Shown: positions 25,070 through 34,402, counted from the first letter of the stretch. The stretch is DNA of 64,000 nucleotides from Rhizorhabdus histidinilytica (GCF_900167915.1 NZ_FUYM01000002.1:1-64000), one strand, 5' to 3'. Translations and numbers: made by a program. The notes: a model not told the origin generated them from the sequence alone.

Positions 25070-25491
25070 GCGGGCTGGTCGCCGGCGCCGCGCGGCCACG
25101 CGGCCGCTTCCCGCATTTCCGCCGTGCGGGCGACTTCGTGTTCGTGTCCGGGACGAGCAGTCGCCGGCCCGACAACAGCTTCGCGGGCGCGGAGGCCGAC
25201 GCGATGGGGGTGACGCGGGTCGACATCGTCGAGCAGACCCGCGCGGTGATCCTCAACATCGAGCGGATCTTGCAGGAGGCCGGCGGAACGCTGGCCGACA
25301 TCGTCGATATCACCACCTTCCTCGTCAACATGCATGATTTCGGCGGGTACAACGCCGTCTATGGCGAATATTTCTCGGAGAACGGGCCGACCCGGACCAC
25401 CGTCGCGGTGCATCAGCTGCCCCATCCGCTGCTGCTGATCGAGATGAAGGCGGTTGCCCATATTCCGAACCATCGGGGAACCAGGACATGA
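25066..25491 (+). CDS. 2-aminomuconate deaminase (RidA/YjgF family)
   Basis: A 141-aa RidA-fold protein, with [10 protein letters not shown] near the N-terminus and the conserved [12 protein letters not shown] region. The arginine and serine positions of the RidA active cleft look present. In the amn and nba pathways the RidA-family AmnD/NbaF protein deaminates 2-aminomuconate to 4-oxalocrotonate, and the neighbours make that assignment much stronger than the sequence alone. It overlaps genes on both sides by 4 bp. Confidence 0.85.
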   Translation: MSGLVAGAARPRGRFPHFRRAGDFVFVSGTSSRRPDNSFAGAEADAMGVTRVDIVEQTRAVILNIERILQEAGGTLADIVDITTFLVNMHDFGGYNAVYGEYFSENGPTRTTVAVHQLPHPLLLIEMKAVAHIPNHRGTRT

Positions 25492-26039
25492 ACGAAAAAG
25501 CGGTCGCGCCCTTCCGGCTGGACCAGTGGATCGCCGACAACCGGCATCTGCTCCAGCCGCCCGTGTCGAACAAGCTGCTGTTCGAGGACAAGTCCGGGAT
25601 GATCGTCCAGATCATAGGCGGCGGCAACCGGCGGACCGACTTCCACGACGATCCCGTCCAGGAATTCTTCTACCAGCTCAAGGGCGACATGATCCTCAAG
25701 GTCCATGAGGACGGTGCGGTGCGCGACATCCGGATCGGCGAGGGCGAGGTCTACCTGCTGCCGCCGCACATCCCCCATTCGCCGCAGCGGCCCGACCCGG
25801 ACTCGATCGGGCTGGTGCTGGAGGGCGAGCGGCGGCCCGGCATGCTCGACGGCTTCGTCTGGTATTGCTTCGGCTGCGGCGCGCAGGTCGACCGGGTCGA
25901 GGTCGCGCTGCAGGATATCGTCGCGGACCTGCCGCCGCTGTTCGACGCCTTCTACGCCAGCGAGGAGCGGCGCACCTGCCGCGCCTGCGGCGAGGTGCAT
26001 CCCGGCAAGGCGCCGCCGGCCGGCTGGGTGACGCTCTGA
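25488..26039 (+). CDS. nbaC: 3-hydroxyanthranilate 3,4-dioxygenase
   Basis: A 183-aa cupin dioxygenase that opens 3-hydroxyanthranilate to 2-amino-3-carboxymuconate 6-semialdehyde. The Fe(II) ligands H53, E59 (V-Q-E-F-F-Y-Q) and H97 (P-H-I-P-H-S-P) fit the known spacing. The C-terminal rubredoxin-like iron site is also complete: C127-x2-C130 and C164-x2-C167, as in bacterial enzymes. It overlaps the deaminase gene by 4 bp. Confidence 0.95.
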   Translation: MNEKAVAPFRLDQWIADNRHLLQPPVSNKLLFEDKSGMIVQIIGGGNRRTDFHDDPVQEFFYQLKGDMILKVHEDGAVRDIRIGEGEVYLLPPHIPHSPQRPDPDSIGLVLEGERRPGMLDGFVWYCFGCGAQVDRVEVALQDIVADLPPLFDAFYASEERRTCRACGEVHPGKAPPAGWVTL

Positions 26040-27067
26040 TGGCGCCGCCGCGGCTGATCGACATCCATTCGCATTTCTTCCCGCATAGCTGGCCCGACCT
26101 GTCGGCGCGCTTCGGCGGGGAATGGCCGTGGATGCGGCATGAGGGTGACCGGCGGGCGACGGTGATGATCGGCGATCGCCCGTTCCGGCCGGTCTACGAC
26201 GCCTGCTGGGACATGGCGGTCCGGCTGGAGGAGATGGACCGCCACGGCGTCGACCACCAGATCATGTGCGCGACGCCGGTGCTGTTCGCCTATGACCGTC
26301 CGGTCGACCAGGCGGCCGAGGTCGCGCGCATCTTCAACGACGCCGCGATCGAGCTGCGCGAGCAGGGCCGGGGGCGGATCGACGTGCTCTGCCAGGTGCC
26401 GCTCCAGGACAGCGACGCCGCCTGCCGCGAGCTGGAGCGGGCGATGGCCGCCGGCCATGTCGGCGTGCAGATCGGCAACCATGTCGGCGACCGCGACCTC
26501 GATGATGAGGGCATCCTCGTCTTCCTGCAGCATTGCGCGAGCCTCGGTGCCGCGGTGCTGGTCCATCCCTGGGACATGATCGGCACCGGTTCGCCGCGGA
26601 TGCGCGACTATATGCTGCCGTGGCTCGTCGGGATGCCGGCGGAGACCCAGCTCTCGATCCTGCGCCTGATCCTGTCGGGGGCGTTCGAGCGGCTGCCGGG
26701 GGATCTGAAGCTCTGCTTCGCGCATGGCGGGGGGAGCTTCCCCTATCTGCTCGGCCGGGCCGAGAATGCGTGGCATGAGCGCGACATCGTCCGCAAGGAC
26801 TGCCCGCACCCGCCTTCGCATTATCTCGATCGCTTCCATGTCGATGCGGCGGTGTTCGACGCGGGCGCGCTGAAGCTGCTGGTCGAGGTGATGGGCGAGG
26901 ACAGGGTGCTGTTCGGCACCGACTATCCCTTCCCGCTCGGCGAGAAGGAGATGGGCGCGCTGGTGCTCGGGTCGGCCCTCGACGAGGCCGTCAAGGCGAA
27001 GATCCTCGCCGGCAATGCGAGCCGCTTCTTCGGGCTGGAGCAGCGGCGCGTCCTGGTCGGGGCCTAG
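26039..27067 (+). CDS. nbaD: 2-amino-3-carboxymuconate 6-semialdehyde decarboxylase (ACMSD)
   Basis: A 342-aa amidohydrolase-fold decarboxylase. Zinc ligands H10 and H12 (D-I-H-S-H-F-F-P), the histidine in V-H-P-W-D-M, the [12 protein letters not shown] segment and the Asp in F-G-T-D-Y-P-F are all present. It diverts the ring-cleavage product from quinolinate formation to 2-aminomuconate 6-semialdehyde, the substrate of the dehydrogenase at the head of the operon. Start overlaps the previous stop by 1 bp (TGATG). Confidence 0.95.
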   Translation: MAPPRLIDIHSHFFPHSWPDLSARFGGEWPWMRHEGDRRATVMIGDRPFRPVYDACWDMAVRLEEMDRHGVDHQIMCATPVLFAYDRPVDQAAEVARIFNDAAIELREQGRGRIDVLCQVPLQDSDAACRELERAMAAGHVGVQIGNHVGDRDLDDEGILVFLQHCASLGAAVLVHPWDMIGTGSPRMRDYMLPWLVGMPAETQLSILRLILSGAFERLPGDLKLCFAHGGGSFPYLLGRAENAWHERDIVRKDCPHPPSHYLDRFHVDAAVFDAGALKLLVEVMGEDRVLFGTDYPFPLGEKEMGALVLGSALDEAVKAKILAGNASRFFGLEQRRVLVGA

Positions 27068-27099
27068 GCGGAGGGGAGCAATCGGCGCATAGGGGGCGC

Positions 27100-27825
27100 A
27101 TGCAGCCCCAGACCGACGCCCCGCCCGCCTTCGACCCGACCTCGCTTCGCCGCGACGGCTTCGCGATCATCGAGGCGGCGGAGATGCGGGCGCTGCTGCT
27201 CGAAGCGGCGGTCGCCGATTTCGCCGGCTTCGCGCGGAGCTGGGAACGGCTCGGCGACGATCGCTTCATGGCAGACGGGGGGCGCTACCGGCGGCGGCGG
27301 CACGCGGTCTTCGCGGTCGGGCGGGAGGTCGTGCGCAAGCCGCATCAACCGCATTACCAGAGCCGCGACTACAACATGCTCAACGGCGGCATCGAACGCT
27401 GGTTCGAGCCGGTCGAGCCGGACATCGCCGCCGGCCCGGCCCTGCAAGGCGTGATCGGCTTCGCCGACCGGGTCTTCACCGGCCTCTCGGCCCGACCCGA
27501 AACCGGCTGGCACGTCGAGGTCCACCAGTTCCGGATCGAGGCCGCCGCCGACATGGCCGGCCTGCCGACGCCGGAAGGGCTTCACCGCGACGGGGTCGAC
27601 TGGGTGCTGGTGATGCTGGTCGCGCGCCACAACGTCGAGGAGGGCGTGACCAAGATCCACGGGCCCGACCGGCGCGAGATCGGCTCCTTCTGTCTCGCGG
27701 AGCCATTCGATGCGGTGTTGATCGACGATCACCGCATCTACCATGCGGTGACCCCGATCGTGCCGATCGATTCCGGCCGGCCCGCCTATCGCGACGTGCT
27801 GGTCGTCACTTTCCGGGCGGCGTAG
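27100..27825 (+). CDS. 2OG-Fe(II) dioxygenase of the free amino-acid hydroxylase type (2OG-Fe_Oxy_2)
   Basis: A 241-aa oxygenase of the family that includes L-isoleucine 4-hydroxylase. The iron ligands H162-x-D164 (L-H-R-D-G-V-D-W) and H215 (I-Y-H-A-V-T-P-I) and the 2-oxoglutarate Arg231 (A-Y-R-D-V-L) are intact, and E-G-L-H-R-D-G-V-D is the family signature. Start ATG has GGGGGC upstream. It lies 32 bp after the ACMSD gene on the same strand and is probably in the same transcript. An amino-acid hydroxylase has no obvious step in the 3-hydroxyanthranilate route, so its substrate is open; aromatic amino acids or kynurenine-type compounds are speculation. Confidence 0.8.
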   Translation: MQPQTDAPPAFDPTSLRRDGFAIIEAAEMRALLLEAAVADFAGFARSWERLGDDRFMADGGRYRRRRHAVFAVGREVVRKPHQPHYQSRDYNMLNGGIERWFEPVEPDIAAGPALQGVIGFADRVFTGLSARPETGWHVEVHQFRIEAAADMAGLPTPEGLHRDGVDWVLVMLVARHNVEEGVTKIHGPDRREIGSFCLAEPFDAVLIDDHRIYHAVTPIVPIDSGRPAYRDVLVVTFRAA

Positions 27826-27857
27826 CGCATCGAGCGTTATATCCGACGCAGCCACGT

Positions 27858-27975
27858 CCGCTCACCCTGAGGAGGCATCGAACGTAGTCGAAATGCCGTC
27901 TCGAAGGGCTTCCGGCGCTCGAAAGTCCTTCGACATGGGCCTTCGCCAAGCTCAGTCCCTGCTCAGGATGAGCGG
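27858..27975. repeat. Dispersed ~115-bp palindromic repeat, copy B
   Basis: CCGCTCACCCTGAGGA ... GCTCAGGATGAGCGG with the same internal blocks as copy A. It is followed by CAGATATAATGCTCTATGCT, an extension also visible after copies A and C. It sits between two convergent genes. Confidence 0.75.
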
Positions 27976-27990
27976 GTCAGATATAATGCT

Positions 27991-29742
27991 CTATGCTCTA
28001 GCGATCAGGTCGAGCACGCGCTCGGGATCGGCGGCGTCGTTGCACAGCAGCAGGCAGAGCTGTGCGAGCGTGTCGGCCGCCTCGTCGCCGCCATCGGGCA
28101 GGCTGGCGGCGATCGCCGCGTACATCCGTTCGAGCGGCGTGTCGTTGCGCACGACCGGCGGCGCCCCGGCGGTGTCGCGCGGCGTCCGCCCGGTCGCGAC
28201 GTCCATCGCCGCCGCGATCGCGGCCGGATCGGCCGAGGTGAGCCGGGCGGCGACATGCTCGTCGGGGCGCACCAGATAGACCGGATGGCGATCGGCGGCG
28301 AAGGCCCGCGCGAGGGCGTCGTCGCCACGGATCGCCACGACGGCGAGGTCGTCGGTCGGGGCGGGCGCGGCGCTGGTGGGCAGATGGTCGGCGAACAGCA
28401 GCAGGGTGAAGCGGGTCGCGGCGAGCGTGTCATGAAGGTGGACGTCGCGGCCGTCGATCCGGACCGGCAGGTTGGGCAGGACCGCGCCGGGGCGGACCCC
28501 CGCGGGGTCGTCGTCGACCGCGATCACCGGCGAGGCGTCGTAGACATGGGCGGTCGACTGGCGCGGGTTGAGCAGCTCGCTCGCCCAGCGATGCCGGCCC
28601 GACAGCGACAGTACCGCGTCGCGCATCCGCTGGAAGCCCTCGCTCGGCGGCGACATGAACCAGGTGCTCTTGGTCGCGGCGGCCAGATTCTCGCGGGTCG
28701 CGCGCACTCGCTCCGCCGAATAGCTGTCGAGCAGCGCGGGCGGCGCGGCGCCGGCGGCGACCAGCGCCAGCTTCCAGGCGAGGTTGTGGGCGTCGTCGAT
28801 CCCGGAATTGAGGCCGCGCACGCCGAAGATCGGCACGAGATGCGCGGCGTCGCCGGCCAGCATCACCCGGCCGTGGCGGTAGCTGTCGAGGGTCAGCGCA
28901 TGGGCGCGGTAGATGCTCTTCCAGACCAGCGTCCAGCCCGCGGTCACCCCCATCATGTCGAGCTGTGCCTGGAGCAGCGGCAGCAGGCGTTCCTCCTCCA
29001 GCATCTCGTCGCCATCCTCGTCGCGGAGCTGGATGTCGATGCGCCAGATGCCGTCGGGCTGGACGTGGAGGATGACGGTCGATCCCGGATTGGACGGTGG
29101 ATCGAACCAGACGTGGCGCTCGACCGGCCGCTCGACCCCGGCGACCTCGATGTCGGCGATCAGGTAGCGGCCTTCGTAGGAGTCGCCCTGGAGCTTGAGG
29201 CCCAGCGCCTGGCGGACCACCGATCGCGCGCCGTCGGCGGCGACCACCCAGCCGGCCTTCACCCGCCGGACGCCCTCGGGCCCCTCGACCTCGACCATGA
29301 CATGGTCGGGGCCGGGCTCGACCGCGCGGACGAGATGGTTCCAGCGCACGACGCCGGGGCCGGCGGCGCGCTCGGCCGCGTCGAGCAGGAACTGCTCGCT
29401 ATAATATTGCTGGAGGTTGATGAACGGCGCGTGCCGGTCCTCGGGCGCGAACGGCATCTCCAGCTCGAAGGCGAGGCGGTCGCGGTAGAAGGTCTTGCCG
29501 CGCGACCAGGGCAGCCCCTTGGCGGCGAAGGCCGGGCCGGCGCCGATCCGGTCGAAGATCTCCTGGCTGCGGCGCGACAGGCAGATCGCGCGGCTGCTCC
29601 AGCTGATCTCGCCTTTGCCGTCGATCACCACCGGCCGCCGCCCGTGCCGGGCCAGGTCAGCCGCCAGCGCCAGGCCGACCGGCCCGGCACCTACGATCAG
29701 GATGTCGGCCTCGTCGCCGGCCTCGTGCAGGATATCGCTCAT
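27991..29742 (-). CDS. FAD-dependent aromatic monooxygenase (MhpA/PheA type)
   Basis: A 583-aa flavoprotein hydroxylase of the PHBH fold. It shows the dinucleotide site V-G-A-G-P-V-G-L-A-L-A-A-D-L, the D-G motif (V-V-A-A-D-G-A-R-S-V-V-R) and the G-D motif (G-R-V-M-L-A-G-D-A-A-H-L-V-P-I-F-G). A thioredoxin-like C-terminal domain and an extra Ala/Asp-rich helical tail of about 60 residues follow. I prefer the ATG at 29742 over one 24 bp upstream because AGGGAC precedes it. The substrate is unknown; next to a 3-hydroxyanthranilate operon it could feed hydroxylated aromatics into that route, but it is convergent and separated by a repeat. Confidence 0.8.
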   Translation of the reverse strand: MSDILHEAGDEADILIVGAGPVGLALAADLARHGRRPVVIDGKGEISWSSRAICLSRRSQEIFDRIGAGPAFAAKGLPWSRGKTFYRDRLAFELEMPFAPEDRHAPFINLQQYYSEQFLLDAAERAAGPGVVRWNHLVRAVEPGPDHVMVEVEGPEGVRRVKAGWVVAADGARSVVRQALGLKLQGDSYEGRYLIADIEVAGVERPVERHVWFDPPSNPGSTVILHVQPDGIWRIDIQLRDEDGDEMLEEERLLPLLQAQLDMMGVTAGWTLVWKSIYRAHALTLDSYRHGRVMLAGDAAHLVPIFGVRGLNSGIDDAHNLAWKLALVAAGAAPPALLDSYSAERVRATRENLAAATKSTWFMSPPSEGFQRMRDAVLSLSGRHRWASELLNPRQSTAHVYDASPVIAVDDDPAGVRPGAVLPNLPVRIDGRDVHLHDTLAATRFTLLLFADHLPTSAAPAPTDDLAVVAIRGDDALARAFAADRHPVYLVRPDEHVAARLTSADPAAIAAAMDVATGRTPRDTAGAPPVVRNDTPLERMYAAIAASLPDGGDEAADTLAQLCLLLCNDAADPERVLDLIARA

Positions 29743-29794
29743 GGCCGACGTCCCTACGACAGCCATGACGCCAAGCCAATCCGCTGGCGAGGGT

Positions 29795-31900
29795 TCAGCC
29801 CGCCGGGGTCCGTTCCGCCTGCGACACGGCGTCGGCGGCGCGCAGCGCGGCGATGATCTTCATCAGGTGCTGGACGTCGTGGACCTCGATCGTCACGTCA
29901 TAGGTGTGGAACGCCGCATCGCGGTGCGACAGCGACAGGTTGACGATGTTGGCGTGGTGCGCGCCGAGGATGCCCGACATGATGCCGAGTGCGCCCGGCT
30001 CGTTCTTGACGATCACGGTCAGCCGCGCGGTGCCGCCGTCCGATCCGTCGCCCCAGGCAAGGTCGACCCAGTCGGCGTCCTGCTGCTCGGCCAGCTTGCT
30101 GCAGTCGATCGTGTGGACCTCGACCGGATGGTCGGGCCGGCGCACGCCGATGATGCGGTCGCCCGGCACCGGGTTGCAGCATTCGGCGAGCTGGAAGGCG
30201 ACGCCGGGGGTCAGTCCCTTCATCGAGATCGCCTCGCGCTGGCCGGTCTCGCGCCGCTTGACGCCGGCCTTCTCGGCGCTGCCCGGCATCAGTGCGTCCA
30301 TCACCGTCGCGTCGTCGATCAGCTTGCGCGCGATCGACTCCATCAGCGCCTCCTCGTCGGGAAGCTTGAGCCGCTTGAGCGCCTCGGGCAGCGCCTCGGG
30401 GCCGAGCGGGGCAGGGATGCGGCGGATGATCTCGTCGTAGAATTTACGGCCGAGCGCGATCGTCTCCTCGCGCTCCTTGTGGCGGACGAAGCGGCGGATC
30501 GCGGCGCGCGCCTTGCCGGTGAAGGCGAAGGTCAGCCATTCGACCTGCGGCTCCTGCGCCTTCGACCGGAGGATCTGCACCTGGTCGCCATTCTCGATCA
30601 GGGTGCGCAGCGGCACCACCCGGCCGTTGATCTTGGCCCCGACCGTGGTGTCGCCGACGTCGGTGTGGACGGCATAGGCGAAGTCGATCGCGGTCGATCC
30701 CTTGGGGAGCTGGATCAATTCGCCGGTCGGGCTGAAGGCGAAGATCCGGTCCTGATACATCGCCATCCGGGTATGCTCGAGCAGCTCTTCCGGATTGTCG
30801 GCATGTTCGAGGATGTCGACGAGGTCGCGGATCCAGCTATGGTTGCCCTGCTCGCCGGCCGGCTTGCCCTGCTTGTACGCCCAGTGCGCGGCCAAGCCAT
30901 ATTCGGCCTCGGCGTGCATCTCCTCGGTGCGGATCTGCACCTCGATGCGCATCTTCTCCGAATGGATGATCGAGGTGTGGAGCGAGCGGTAGCCGTTGCG
31001 CTTCGGGGTCGAGATATAGTCCTTGAAGCGGCCTGGCACCATCGGCCAGCGGCGGTGGAGCACGCCCAGCGCCTTGTAGCATTCGTCGATGTCGGCGACG
31101 ATCACCCGGAACGCCATCACGTCGGAGAGCTGCTCGAAGCTGATGTGCCGCTCGGCCATCTTCTTCCAGATCGAATAGGGGTGCTTCTCGCGCCCCTGGA
31201 TCTCGGCCTGGATGCCGGCGCGGCCGAGCTGGAGCCTGAGGCCCGAGCTGATCCGCGAGATCAGGTCGCCGCCGCCCTCGTTGAGCTGCTTGAGCCGCTT
31301 GGTGATCGACGCATAGGCGTCGGGCTCGAGCTGCTGGAAGGCGAGCGTCTGCATCTCGCGCATGAACTCGTACATGCCGATCCGCTCGGCGAGCGGGGCG
31401 TAGATGTCCATCGTCTCGCGCGCGATGCGGCGACGCTTCTGCTCCGACGGGATATGGTGGAGCGTGCGCATGTTGTGGAGCCGGTCGGCCAGCTTGACAA
31501 GCAGCACGCGGATATCGCTCGACATGGCGAGCAGGAATTTGCGCAGATTCTCGGCGGCGCGTTCATTCTCGGTCTGCGCCTCGATCTTCGACAGCTTGGT
31601 GACGCCGTCGACCAGCCGCGCGACCGAGGGGCCGAAGCTCTTCTCGATCTGTTCGGGGGTGGCGACCGTGTCCTCGATCGTGTCGTGGAGGATCGCGGTA
31701 GCGATCGTCTCGTCGTCGAGCCGCAGGTCGGTCAGGATGCCCGCCACCTCGATCGGGTGGCTGAAATAGGGATCGCCGCTGGCGCGCTTCTGGCTGCCGT
31801 GCGCCTGCATCGAAAACACATAGGCGCGGTTGAGCAGGGCCTCATCCGCGTCCGGATCGTAGCTCAACACCCGATCGACGAGTTCATATTGTCTCAGCAC
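29795..31900 (-). CDS. spoT: Bifunctional (p)ppGpp synthetase/hydrolase (Rsh/SpoT)
   Basis: A 701-aa stringent-response enzyme. The hydrolase HD domain is intact (H48, H72-D73, E76-D77). The synthetase domain carries R-F-K-D at 291-294, the version found in bifunctional enzymes, followed by G-Y-R-S-L-H-T. TGS (about 390-450) and a C-terminal ACT domain follow. I place the start at the GTG at 31900 because the family begins with (M)LRQYELVDRV; no clear ribosome site precedes it. The gene follows rpoZ, as in most alphaproteobacteria, but a terminator-like hairpin separates them. Confidence 0.95.
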   Translation of the reverse strand: MLRQYELVDRVLSYDPDADEALLNRAYVFSMQAHGSQKRASGDPYFSHPIEVAGILTDLRLDDETIATAILHDTIEDTVATPEQIEKSFGPSVARLVDGVTKLSKIEAQTENERAAENLRKFLLAMSSDIRVLLVKLADRLHNMRTLHHIPSEQKRRRIARETMDIYAPLAERIGMYEFMREMQTLAFQQLEPDAYASITKRLKQLNEGGGDLISRISSGLRLQLGRAGIQAEIQGREKHPYSIWKKMAERHISFEQLSDVMAFRVIVADIDECYKALGVLHRRWPMVPGRFKDYISTPKRNGYRSLHTSIIHSEKMRIEVQIRTEEMHAEAEYGLAAHWAYKQGKPAGEQGNHSWIRDLVDILEHADNPEELLEHTRMAMYQDRIFAFSPTGELIQLPKGSTAIDFAYAVHTDVGDTTVGAKINGRVVPLRTLIENGDQVQILRSKAQEPQVEWLTFAFTGKARAAIRRFVRHKEREETIALGRKFYDEIIRRIPAPLGPEALPEALKRLKLPDEEALMESIARKLIDDATVMDALMPGSAEKAGVKRRETGQREAISMKGLTPGVAFQLAECCNPVPGDRIIGVRRPDHPVEVHTIDCSKLAEQQDADWVDLAWGDGSDGGTARLTVIVKNEPGALGIMSGILGAHHANIVNLSLSHRDAAFHTYDVTIEVHDVQHLMKIIAALRAADAVSQAERTPAG

Positions 31901-32001
31901 GCTATCATGATGGGGTTTCGGCCCACGCCGATGCAACTGGCAAAAGCGGAAAATTGTGGCCGTTCAGCCACAAAATGGGACCTAAATGCATCAGACAGCA
32001 A

Positions 32002-32032
32002 ACGACCCGCCGGCCGGGGGCTGGCGGGTCGT
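32002..32032 (-). terminator. Terminator between rpoZ and spoT
   Basis: Perfect 10-bp stem ACGACCCGCC (32002-32011) / GGCGGGTCGT (32023-32032); on the minus strand it is followed by TTTGCTGTCTG. It should end or attenuate rpoZ transcription before spoT. Confidence 0.65.
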
Positions 32033-32065
32033 CACGAAAGGTCCGTCGCTGGACGACGAAGCGGC

Positions 32066-32407
32066 TTATTCGTAGTCGCCGCCGATATTCTGGTTGCGCG
32101 GCGGAGCGGCGGCGGTGAGGCGCAGCGCCTCGGCCGACGCGGCCAGCGAGCCGATCTCGTCCGGCGCATCGTCGTCGTCGACGCGCACGCGCTGCAGGGT
32201 CGAGACGACCGCCTCGTGCAGTTCCTCCGGCGTAACGGTCTGCTCGGCGATCTCGCGCAGGGCGACGACCGGGTTCTTGTCGCGGTCGCGATCGATCGTC
32301 AGTTCGGCCCCGCCCGAGATCTGGCGCGCCCGCTGGGCGGCCATCAGCACCAGGTCGAACCGGTTGGAAATCTTGTCGACGCAATCCTCGACGGTGACGC
32401 GCGCCAT
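32066..32407 (-). CDS. rpoZ: RNA polymerase omega subunit
   Basis: A 113-aa omega subunit beginning [10 protein letters not shown], with [12 protein letters not shown] and N-P-V-V-A-L-R-E-I, the universally conserved omega helices. It assists folding and assembly of the beta-prime subunit and is part of the ppGpp site of RNA polymerase, which fits its position before spoT. The acidic Asp-rich C-terminal extension is usual in alphaproteobacteria. Confidence 0.96.
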   Translation of the reverse strand: MARVTVEDCVDKISNRFDLVLMAAQRARQISGGAELTIDRDRDKNPVVALREIAEQTVTPEELHEAVVSTLQRVRVDDDDAPDEIGSLAASAEALRLTAAAPPRNQNIGGDYE

Positions 32408-32505
32408 GAAACGCTCCGCTGTAACTGGGAAATCGGAAAGAGGGCGCGGCTATCAGGCCGGGGCCCGAATGTAAAGGAAAATGGGCATGCGCGCCCGGAA
32501 AGCGC

Positions 32506-33138
32506 CTATTCCGCGGCGGCCTTATGCGCCCAGAACAGGCCGCAGGGGGGTATGTTCCACCATTCGAGGTCACGGTCGATCGACTCGAACAGAGGTTCGA
32601 GCAGCGACAGCACATAGGCCGAATATTGATAGACCAGGAACGAGCCGCCCGGCGCCAGCACCCGGTGGGTCGCCTCGGCGATCGCCGGTCCCACGCCGCC
32701 GGGAAGGGTCGAGAAGGGCAGGCCCGACAGGACATAGTCGGCCTTCTCGAAGCCGTGCGCGGCGACGATCTCGTTGACGTCGGCGGCCGATCCGTGGACC
32801 GCGACGAAGCGGCTGTCGGAGAATTTGCGGCGCAGGAAGTCGATGAAGACCGGATTGGTGTCGATCACCAGCAGGGTCGCGTCGGCGGGCAGCCGCTCGA
32901 GGATGGTTCCGCAGAAGGTGCCGACCCCGGGGCCATATTCGACGAACAGCCTCGTGCGGTTCCAGTCGACCGGCGCCAGCATCGCATCGATCGTCCGCCG
33001 CGACGACGGGATGATCGAGCCGATCATCACCGGATGGCGCAGGAATTCCCGGAAGAACAGGGCGAAAGGGTTGATCGAGGCGGATGACCTGCTGGCGTCA
33101 ACGCTGCTGCCAAGCGCCTGATCTGCCATCAAACTCAC
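32506..33138 (-). CDS. PmtA-like phospholipid N-methyltransferase
   Basis: A 210-aa SAM-dependent methyltransferase. The SAM motif V-E-Y-G-P-G-V-G-T-F (about 65-75), the acidic motif L-L-V-I-D-T-N-P and the L-P-F-S-T-L-P motif are present. The N-terminal F-F-R-E-F-L-R-H-P region and F-L-V-Y-Q-Y-S strand resemble the rhizobial PmtA/rRNA-methylase-like group that methylates phosphatidylethanolamine. GTG start at 33138 is used here; the ATG 9 bp later is equally plausible. Membrane-lipid methylation is inferred from family resemblance. Confidence 0.7.
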   Translation of the reverse strand: MSLMADQALGSSVDASRSSASINPFALFFREFLRHPVMIGSIIPSSRRTIDAMLAPVDWNRTRLFVEYGPGVGTFCGTILERLPADATLLVIDTNPVFIDFLRRKFSDSRFVAVHGSAADVNEIVAAHGFEKADYVLSGLPFSTLPGGVGPAIAEATHRVLAPGGSFLVYQYSAYVLSLLEPLFESIDRDLEWWNIPPCGLFWAHKAAAE

Positions 33139-33517
33139 CCATAGCTGGCCCGGACGGGCTGTGATCCTCTACATCCTCGTTCGCAAATGCCGCCACCAAA
33201 GGCAAGCGTCGGCCGTTACGGATACGACAGGACGATCCCTCAACCGCCCGAACCGCCGCCCGGTTGCGTGGCGGACGAAAAAAAAGGCCGATCCCTGGGG
33301 ACCGGCCGTAAAGTTTTTAGGAGAGGATGCCTGAAAGGCCCGTTCTTTTTGCGCTGCGGCATCAATTTTAGCAAATGCGCAGTTGGTTCGGATGATTGCA
33401 ACATTTGCAACCTTGAAATCCCAATAATCCGTCGTTTATAAGAAGGACGGCGCGGGTTTCGAAAGGGCGATGCTTCATTTTGCATTGCAACGTGAATCCG
33501 CCTGGATGGAGGCATGC
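33139..33517. other. Intergenic region with an orphan minus-strand terminator
   Basis: About 380 bp without a convincing protein gene. A strong terminator for minus-strand transcripts (33286-33307, T8 tract) lies 150 bp upstream of the methyltransferase although no minus-strand gene precedes it. The stretch 33308-33470 is AT-richer than its surroundings. A small minus-strand RNA is possible. Confidence 0.5.
33286..33307 (-). terminator. Orphan intrinsic terminator (minus strand)
   Basis: GGCCG/CGGCC outer stem with TCCC/GGGA inner stem. Reading on the minus strand, eight consecutive T follow (33285-33278). On the plus strand GTAAAGTTTTT follows, so it may work both ways. No annotated minus-strand gene ends here. 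Confidence 0.7.
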
Positions 33518-34393
33518 ATGCGAAGACTGCCCCCACTGACCGCGATCGAGGCCTTCGTCCAGGTTGCCCGGCTCGGCTCGGTCAAGGCCGCCGCCGAGGA
33601 GCTGGCATTGTCCTCCCCGGCACTCAGTCGGCGCGTGCAGGCGCTCGAACGCTTCATGGGCCGCAACCTGTTCGAGCGGCGCCACCAGGCGATGATCCTG
33701 TCGACCGAAGGGGAGAAGCTGCTGTCGCGGATCGCACCGGCGCTCGACCAGCTCACCCTGGCGATCGATGCGACCTCGGGCGAAAGCGAGCTGCTGCGGC
33801 TGCGGCTGGGGGTGATGCCGCTATTCGCCTCGCAACGGCTGATGGGCCGGTTGCCCGAGCTGCGCGAACGCCATCCCGAACTGCACATCGACATCGATAC
33901 CGCCAGCCATGCTCTCGCCCGACTCGGCGAAGGGGTCGACGCGGCGATCGTGCTGGCGCGCGACATCGATTCCAGCCTCTATTCGCGGCGAATCGACCGC
34001 GACACCGCGGTCGCGATCGTCAACCGGTCGCTGCTGACCGGCCGCTATCCAGTCAGCAAGCTGGACGATATCGGCCGGCTGACGATTTTCCTCCATCGCG
34101 ACATGCCCGAATTGTTCAACATGTGGCGCGAAGCGCTCGGCCGGCCAGATATCGAGCCGGCGGCGGTTGATCTGTTCGACTCGGGGCAGCTCATGCTCGA
34201 TGCGGCAGCGCAGGGGCTGGGAGTGGCGTTCATGCTCAAGAGCCATCTCGACGACGCGCATGACGACCGCCTGGCCAGCCTGTTCGACGACAGCGTCGAA
34301 AGCCCCTACGGCTATTGGTTCGCCTGCCGCCGTCCGGCGCTGTCGACCCGCGCGGTGCGGTTGTTCCACGACTGGCTGTTCGCGGGGGCGTGA
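33518..34393 (+). CDS. LysR-family transcriptional regulator (GcvA-like)
   Basis: A 291-aa regulator with a helix-turn-helix at about 5-65 (A-F-V-Q-V-A-R-L-G-S-V-K-A-A-A-E-E-L and S-S-P-A-L-S-R-R-V-Q-A-L-E) and a substrate-binding domain. R-L-P-P-L-T-A-I-E-A-F at the start is the GcvA/AmpR-group opening. I chose the ATG at 33518, which has GGAGG six bases before it; two upstream in-frame starts (33470, 33506) are poorer. No divergent target is obvious: the minus-strand methyltransferase begins 380 bp away. Confidence 0.82.
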   Translation: MRRLPPLTAIEAFVQVARLGSVKAAAEELALSSPALSRRVQALERFMGRNLFERRHQAMILSTEGEKLLSRIAPALDQLTLAIDATSGESELLRLRLGVMPLFASQRLMGRLPELRERHPELHIDIDTASHALARLGEGVDAAIVLARDIDSSLYSRRIDRDTAVAIVNRSLLTGRYPVSKLDDIGRLTIFLHRDMPELFNMWREALGRPDIEPAAVDLFDSGQLMLDAAAQGLGVAFMLKSHLDDAHDDRLASLFDDSVESPYGYWFACRRPALSTRAVRLFHDWLFAGA

Positions 34394-34402
34394 CGGTGGC
34401 TG

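Noticed and set aside
33187-33441. 84-aa plus-strand frame upstream of the LysR gene
   Set aside because: It runs through an intrinsic terminator, lacks a ribosome site and resembles no protein I know.
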